A stretch of 64,000 nt of DNA from Macromonas nakdongensis. Its GTDB lineage: Bacteria > Pseudomonadota > Gammaproteobacteria > Burkholderiales > Burkholderiaceae_C. The DNA is taken from the NCBI RefSeq assembly GCF_002837145.1, contig NZ_NWMV01000009.1, positions 1 to 64,000 of the forward strand. The letters are read 5' to 3'. This document shows, piece by piece, positions 59,922 to 64,000 of this stretch. A program made the position numbers and the translations under genes. Position 1 is the first letter of the stretch; the number at the start of each line of letters is the position of its first letter. The notes beneath the pieces are model-generated. The model worked only from the letters and a program-made list of their open reading frames with translations, did no database searches and was not told where the DNA came from.

Positions 59922-61478
59922 TCACCACAGCCGCACACGCACCAGCAACTGCATGGCCAGCAGGCCGAGCACAAAACCCACCCCGCCGTAGAGGATGCCC
60001 TGCAACAGCCGGTTGGTGCGGCGTTGCTCCCGCACCAGTTCGCGCACCTCGCGCGCCACGTCGTCGCTGGGGCGCTGGCGCAGGTAGTCGTGCAGCAGGC
60101 GCGGCAACTCCGGAATCAGCTTGGCGTAGTGCGGCGCCTCGGCCCGGATCTGGTTCCACAACTTCTTGGGGCCCACCTGCTCGATCATCCACTTTTCGAG
60201 GAAGGGCTTGGCGGTGCTCCAGAGGTCGAGTTCCGGGTCCAGTTCGCGGCCCAGGCCCTCGATGTTGAGCAGGGTTTTCTGCAACAACACCAGCTGCGGC
60301 TGGATTTCGACCTTGAAGCGGCGCGACACCTGGAACAGGCGCATCAGCACCATGCCCAGGGAAATGTCCTTCAACGGCCGGTCGAAATAGGGCTCGCACA
60401 CCGCGCGGATGCCGGCCTCCAGTTCGTCGACACGGGTGTCGGACGGCACCCAGCCGCTTTCCACGTGGAGTTCGGCCACGCGCTTGTAGTCGCGCCGGAA
60501 GAAGGCGGTGAAGTTCTGCGCCAAGTACTCTTTGTCGAATTGGGTGAGCGTGCCGACGATGCCAAAGTCCAGCGAGATGTAGCGCCCGAACGTGGCCGGC
60601 GCCAAACTGACCTGGATGTTGCCCGGGTGCATGTCGGCGTGGAAGAAGCCGTCGCGGAACACCTGCGTGAAGAAGATGGTGACGCCATCGCGCGCCAGCT
60701 TGGGGATGTCCACCCCGGCGGCGCGCAGGCGCTCGGTCTGGCTGATGGGCACACCCTTCATGCGCTCCATCACCAGCACCTCGCTGCGGCAGTGGTCCCA
60801 GTGCATCTCGGGGATCAGCACCAGGTCCAGGTCGGCCATGTTGCGGCGCAACTGCGCGGCGTTCGAGGCCTCGCGCACCAGGTCCAGCTCGTCGTGCAGG
60901 TACTTGTCGAACTCAGCCACCACCTCGCGCGGTTTCAGGCGCTTGCCGTCGGCCGAGAGCCGCTCCACCCAGCCGGCCATCAGGCGCATCAGGCCCAGGT
61001 CTTTTTCGATCACCGGCAGCATGTTCGGGCGCAGGACCTTGACGGCCACCTCGCGTCCGTCCATGAGCGTGGCGAAGTGCACCTGCGCGATCGAGGCACT
61101 GGCCACCGGCGTCAGGTCGAAGTCGGCGAACACCTCGTTCAAGCGCCGGCCAAACGCGCGCTCGATGGTGGCGACCGCCACCGGCGTCGGAAACGGCGGC
61201 ACCCGGTCCTGCAATCGGGCCAGTTCTTCGGCGATGTCGGGCGGCAGCAGGTCGCGCCGGGTGGACAGCACCTGACCGAACTTGACAAAGATCGGCCCCA
61301 GGGCCTCCAGGGCCTCGCGCAGGCGTTGCCCGCGCGGCTGGCTCAGCTGGCGGCCCAGGCCGACGAGGCGGCGCAAGGCCCGCACCGCGGGGTGCGGGAA
61401 ACCCGAGAGGACCAGGTCGTCCAGCCCATGGCGCCACACCACCCAGACGATGAACAGGCCACGCAAAAAACGGGTCAT
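59922..61478 (-). CDS. ubiB: Ubiquinone biosynthesis accessory kinase-like protein UbiB
   Basis: ADCK/ABC1 atypical kinase of 518 residues with two C-terminal transmembrane helices ([22 protein letters not shown], in part). Signature elements: [16 protein letters not shown] (KxGQ motif), Ala-rich loop [20 protein letters not shown] Lys, [13 protein letters not shown], and [10 protein letters not shown]. UbiB assists the ubiquinone-synthesis complex. It overlaps ubiJ by four bases, the usual order in gammaproteobacteria too. Confidence 0.97.
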   Translation of the reverse strand: MTRFLRGLFIVWVVWRHGLDDLVLSGFPHPAVRALRRLVGLGRQLSQPRGQRLREALEALGPIFVKFGQVLSTRRDLLPPDIAEELARLQDRVPPFPTPVAVATIERAFGRRLNEVFADFDLTPVASASIAQVHFATLMDGREVAVKVLRPNMLPVIEKDLGLMRLMAGWVERLSADGKRLKPREVVAEFDKYLHDELDLVREASNAAQLRRNMADLDLVLIPEMHWDHCRSEVLVMERMKGVPISQTERLRAAGVDIPKLARDGVTIFFTQVFRDGFFHADMHPGNIQVSLAPATFGRYISLDFGIVGTLTQFDKEYLAQNFTAFFRRDYKRVAELHVESGWVPSDTRVDELEAGIRAVCEPYFDRPLKDISLGMVLMRLFQVSRRFKVEIQPQLVLLQKTLLNIEGLGRELDPELDLWSTAKPFLEKWMIEQVGPKKLWNQIRAEAPHYAKLIPELPRLLHDYLRQRPSDDVAREVRELVREQRRTNRLLQGILYGGVGFVLGLLAMQLLVRVRLW

Positions 61479-62062
61479 GGGGCCGCCGTCCCGTCGGCCG
61501 CGCCCGGGGCAGTGCGCGCCTTCCAGGCGCCGGCCCGGTCCACGGCCGAGGCGGCAAACCCTTTGAGCCCCCCGGCCAGGGTGCGCGCCGCACCGACCAG
61601 GGTGTGGGCCGCGGCGTCACCCAGCAGGCGCGCCAGGTCTTCCTCCACGTCCCAACGCACGTTGTCCACCAGCCAGGCCACCTCGGCGGCGAGCTGCACG
61701 TCGCCCTGGATGTCGACCGCCGGCTTGCGCCCGGCCAGCACGGCCTGCGCCAGCGACCACGGCGACGCCTCGGTCAGGCGCAGACGCAGATCGGGCTCGA
61801 CCGACGGGGCGGCCACCGCCAGCAAGCCGGCGGCAGAGGCCTGCCACCACAGGTCCACGCCGTTCCAGGCGGCGTGCACCGTCTTGCCCTGCTGGCGGCG
61901 CAGACGGTCCATGGCCTGTGGTTCCTGCATCAGCACGTGGTTGAGCAGCAGGACGAGGCGGTTGCGCAATTCGGACTGCAGCCAGGCGGGCGGTGGCGGC
62001 AGACCACCGGCCAGACCGCGCAAGGCCTCGACCGGCGGAAACAAAAACGGGGGCTTGGTCAT
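61475..62062 (-). CDS. ubiJ: UbiJ, SCP2-type ubiquinone synthesis protein
   Basis: A 195-residue protein with an SCP2-like lipid-binding fold (about 25-130; [31 protein letters not shown], in part) and a helical, Ala-rich tail. UbiJ holds ubiquinone intermediates together with the UbiEFGHI proteins. Position between ubiE and ubiB supports the name, though the gammaproteobacterial sequence is only distantly similar. A Tim44-like gene intervenes between it and ubiE. Confidence 0.82.
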   Translation of the reverse strand: MTKPPFLFPPVEALRGLAGGLPPPPAWLQSELRNRLVLLLNHVLMQEPQAMDRLRRQQGKTVHAAWNGVDLWWQASAAGLLAVAAPSVEPDLRLRLTEASPWSLAQAVLAGRKPAVDIQGDVQLAAEVAWLVDNVRWDVEEDLARLLGDAAAHTLVGAARTLAGGLKGFAASAVDRAGAWKARTAPGAADGTAAP

Positions 62063-62096
62063 AGCCCCCGATTTTGACGGATAAAGCGCCGCGCGC

Positions 62097-63095
62097 TCAC
62101 TGCAGGGCCTGCACCCCCGCCACCAGCCAGCCGCCCGGACCGGACATGGGCCGGGTGATGTTCCAGACCTCGCGGAAGGGGTTGGGGCCGGCCGCGGGCT
62201 CCTCGCGGATCATGCCGGAGAACTCCACGCTGGCCATGTACTCGCCGTCCAGTTCCTCGATGCCCAGCAGCTGGGCGTCCAGCATCTCGACTTCGGTGCG
62301 GTTGGCGGCGGCGCCGGTGTGGGCTTCGCGCTCGGCCAGCTGGGCCTGGATCTGGGCGATCATCTCGTCGGTCATCATGGCGCGCAGGGCCGGGATGTCG
62401 GCGCGGTCCCAGGCGTCCTGCAGCTTGACGAAGTTGGCCTTGGACGCGCGCAGAAAGCCTTCGACGTCGAAGCCGGCCGGGATGCCCCAGGTTTGCGGGC
62501 CATTCAGGGCCGAGCCGATCAGGCTCCCGCCCTGGGCCGGTGCGTCGGTCCCGGCCGCACCGAACACGGTGTTGCTGCGTTCCCAGGGACGGGCCGAGGC
62601 GTCGTTGCCCACGTTCTGCGGGCTGTAGCTGCGTGCGGCGACCGGTTCGGTCGCTGCGCCAGCCCCCTGGAATGCCAAGGGCGAACGCGAGGCCGGCGCG
62701 GCCGCCGACCGCGAGCGCCGCACCATGCCGATGACCGCGAAGATGGCCACGGCCGCCAGCGCGATCAGCAGGAACTGGGCGAAGCCTTCACCGAAACCCA
62801 GCGACGAAGCCAGCCACGCCAGCCCCAGGCCGGCGGCCAACCCGCCCAGCATGGCGCCCCAAGGGCGCTTGGGCTGGGCCGCGGCAGGCGCGGGCGCCGG
62901 ACGCGTGGCCGCGTTCTGGGTAGCCCCCTGGGTGGGCGTGGGGCTGGTGGGGGCCGGCGCGGTGGGCGCGGTGCTGCGCTGCGTCACGTTGCTCGACTGC
63001 TTGCCGAACGACGAACCGCCGCCCATGCGCTTGGCCCACGCCTCGTGCGAGCCCAGGGCCATTGCGCACACCAGAATTGCTGTCCAGACTTTCAT
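62097..63095 (-). CDS. Tim44-like domain protein
   Basis: A 332-residue secreted or membrane protein. N-terminal signal (VWTAILVCAMALGSHEAWA), a Pro/Ala/Thr linker, two helices (about 80-125; LGGLAAGLGLAWLASSLGFGEG and FLLIALAAVAIFAVIGMV), and a C-terminal Tim44/MRP-L45 fold (residues about 210-332; FLRASKANFVKLQDAWDRADIPALRAMMTDEM). In bacteria such genes are next to ubiEJB but their part in ubiquinone synthesis is unknown. Confidence 0.88.
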   Translation of the reverse strand: MKVWTAILVCAMALGSHEAWAKRMGGGSSFGKQSSNVTQRSTAPTAPAPTSPTPTQGATQNAATRPAPAPAAAQPKRPWGAMLGGLAAGLGLAWLASSLGFGEGFAQFLLIALAAVAIFAVIGMVRRSRSAAAPASRSPLAFQGAGAATEPVAARSYSPQNVGNDASARPWERSNTVFGAAGTDAPAQGGSLIGSALNGPQTWGIPAGFDVEGFLRASKANFVKLQDAWDRADIPALRAMMTDEMIAQIQAQLAEREAHTGAAANRTEVEMLDAQLLGIEELDGEYMASVEFSGMIREEPAAGPNPFREVWNITRPMSGPGGWLVAGVQALQ

Positions 63096-63133
63096 GTCTC
63101 TCTCACCTGTTTTGTCGTTTCAATGTTCACGCT

Positions 63134-63865
63134 TCAGCACTTGATGCCCACGTGCAAGGCCGTCACACCGGCCGTGAGGTTGTGCACGTCCACATGCCCG
63201 AAACCCGCCTCGCGCATCATGCCGCGCAGGGTTTCCTGGTCGGGGTGCATGCGGATCGATTCGGCCAGGTAGCGGTAGCTGGCCTCGTCTTTGGCCACCC
63301 ACTTGCCCAGTTTCGGCAAAATGTTAAAGCTGTACCAATCGTAGGCTTTTTCCAGGGGCGGTGCCACCTTGGAAAACTCCAATACCAGCAACTTGCCACC
63401 GGGCCTGAGTACCCGATTCATTTCGCGCAGCGCAAGTTCCTTGTGCGTCATGTTGCGCAGGCCAAAGGCCACGGTGACGATGTCGAAATGGCCGTCGGAG
63501 AAGGGCAGGTGCTCGGCGTCGCAGACCAGCGTGGGCAAGGCCAGGCCCTTGTCGAGCAGGCGGTTGCGACCCTCGCGCAGCATGGCCTCGTTGATGTCGG
63601 TGTGCACGACCGTGCCGGTGGGCGCCACCAGGGGAGCAAAGGCCAGGCCGAGGTCGCCGGTACCGCCGGCGATGTCGAGCACGCGGTCGCCCGGGCGCGG
63701 GTGGGCCACGGTGATGGCGTAGCGCTTCCACAAGCGGTGCAGGCCGGCCGACATCAGGTCGTTCATGATGTCGTAGTTGGAAGCGACCGAGTCGAACACG
63801 CCGCGCACGTGGCGCGCCTTGTCGCGCTCGTCCACCGTCTGGAAACCGAAATGGGTCTGGCTCAT
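63134..63865 (-). CDS. ubiE: Demethylmenaquinone/2-methoxy-6-polyprenylbenzoquinol methyltransferase
   Basis: SAM-dependent C-methyltransferase of 243 residues used in ubiquinone (and menaquinone) synthesis. The SAM motif [17 protein letters not shown], motif [14 protein letters not shown] and motif [18 protein letters not shown] are standard; [17 protein letters not shown] is the UbiE N-terminal signature. The ATG at 63865 (MSQTHFGFQ) gives the proper start; one 12 codons upstream is less likely. Heads the ubi block after the DUF971 gene. Confidence 0.98.
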   Translation of the reverse strand: MSQTHFGFQTVDERDKARHVRGVFDSVASNYDIMNDLMSAGLHRLWKRYAITVAHPRPGDRVLDIAGGTGDLGLAFAPLVAPTGTVVHTDINEAMLREGRNRLLDKGLALPTLVCDAEHLPFSDGHFDIVTVAFGLRNMTHKELALREMNRVLRPGGKLLVLEFSKVAPPLEKAYDWYSFNILPKLGKWVAKDEASYRYLAESIRMHPDQETLRGMMREAGFGHVDVHNLTAGVTALHVGIKC

Positions 63866-63897
63866 GGGGAAGATGTTAGGCGATGCGGGGGTGTCGC

Positions 63898-64000
63898 TCA
63901 ATGGTGGTGGCCGCAGGCGGAGGCGGCCTTCTCGGGCATGGGGGCGTCGCGGCCGACGCCGGCTTCGGCCAAGCGGCGCTCGTAGTCGGCCCAGAGTTCG
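63898..64000 (-). CDS. DUF971 family protein, C-terminal fragment
   Basis: Only the last 33 codons lie in the window: [14 protein letters not shown], then [13 protein letters not shown] and ACGHHH. The LWxDY end and His-tail-like finish are typical of the DUF971/gamma-butyrobetaine hydroxylase N-terminal-like genes that precede ubiE in betaproteobacteria. The start is beyond the right edge. Function unknown, possibly a metal-binding protein. Confidence 0.72.
   Translation of the reverse strand, partial: ELWADYERRLAEAGVGRDAPMPEKAASACGHHH

Overview
The window is a high-GC (about two thirds G+C), densely coded chromosome segment from a betaproteobacterium of the order Burkholderiales, most likely family Comamonadaceae. 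The call rests on gene content and order: the ubiE / Tim44-like / ubiJ / ubiB / fmdB-like / DUF502 / aspS run, the single large flg-flh flagellar cluster, several adjacent GspA-type 16-strand porins, and an hppD-phhB-phhA tyrosine block. A genus such as Hydrogenophaga or Acidovorax would fit, but I cannot fix it from the sequence. About 70 protein genes, one tRNA and one strong small-RNA candidate are supported.

Layout. 1-11.4 kb is mixed housekeeping: the 3' part of coq7, an OsmC-like protein, an sRNA candidate with its own promoter and terminator, an OmpR-type two-component pair, an AmpG-like permease divergent from an M48 protease, a GloB-like hydrolase, an orphan GspE/PilB-type ATPase, an SDR and a BaiN-like flavoprotein. 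10.9-14.7 kb is an aromatic amino acid catabolic block (Lrp-type regulator divergent from hppD-phhB-phhA) that ends, by overlapping start and stop codons, in a HEPN/MNT toxin-antitoxin pair. 14.7-19.2 kb carries three porin paralogues and an OmpW. 19.4-26.8 kb has a SulP-STAS-cNMP transporter, CIRCE-controlled groESL, a pyrroline-2-carboxylate reductase-like gene, a RidA protein, a second SulP transporter and tRNA-Asn. 27-32.2 kb has a UmuD/LexA-like S24 protein, then modABC with chrA coupled behind it, divergent from modE across a palindromic ModE-type site.

32.3-55.9 kb is the flagellar cluster. flgBCDEFGHIJKL plus an HDOD gene run leftward; flgA, flgM and flgN run rightward; motAB-cheYZ-flhBAF, an FlhG-like protein without a P-loop, and fliA run leftward. 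Two clear sigma-28 promoters (before flgM and before motA) tie late expression to the FliA encoded here. 56-64 kb is the yqjDEK-like stress trio, aspS, DUF502, an FmdB-like zinc ribbon and the ubiquinone genes ubiB, ubiJ and ubiE with a Tim44-like gene, ending in the 3' end of a DUF971 gene. coq7 at the left edge also belongs to ubiquinone synthesis.

I found no CRISPR array, insertion sequence, integrase or prophage, and no clearly undescribed multi-gene system. The points most worth a second look are the sRNA candidate at 1.1 kb, the toxin-antitoxin pair fused to the Phe/Tyr operon, the S24 protein with Arg in place of the catalytic Lys, the P-loop-less FlhG, the SulP protein with a cyclic-nucleotide domain beside a perfect FNR-type box, and chrA embedded in the molybdate operon.
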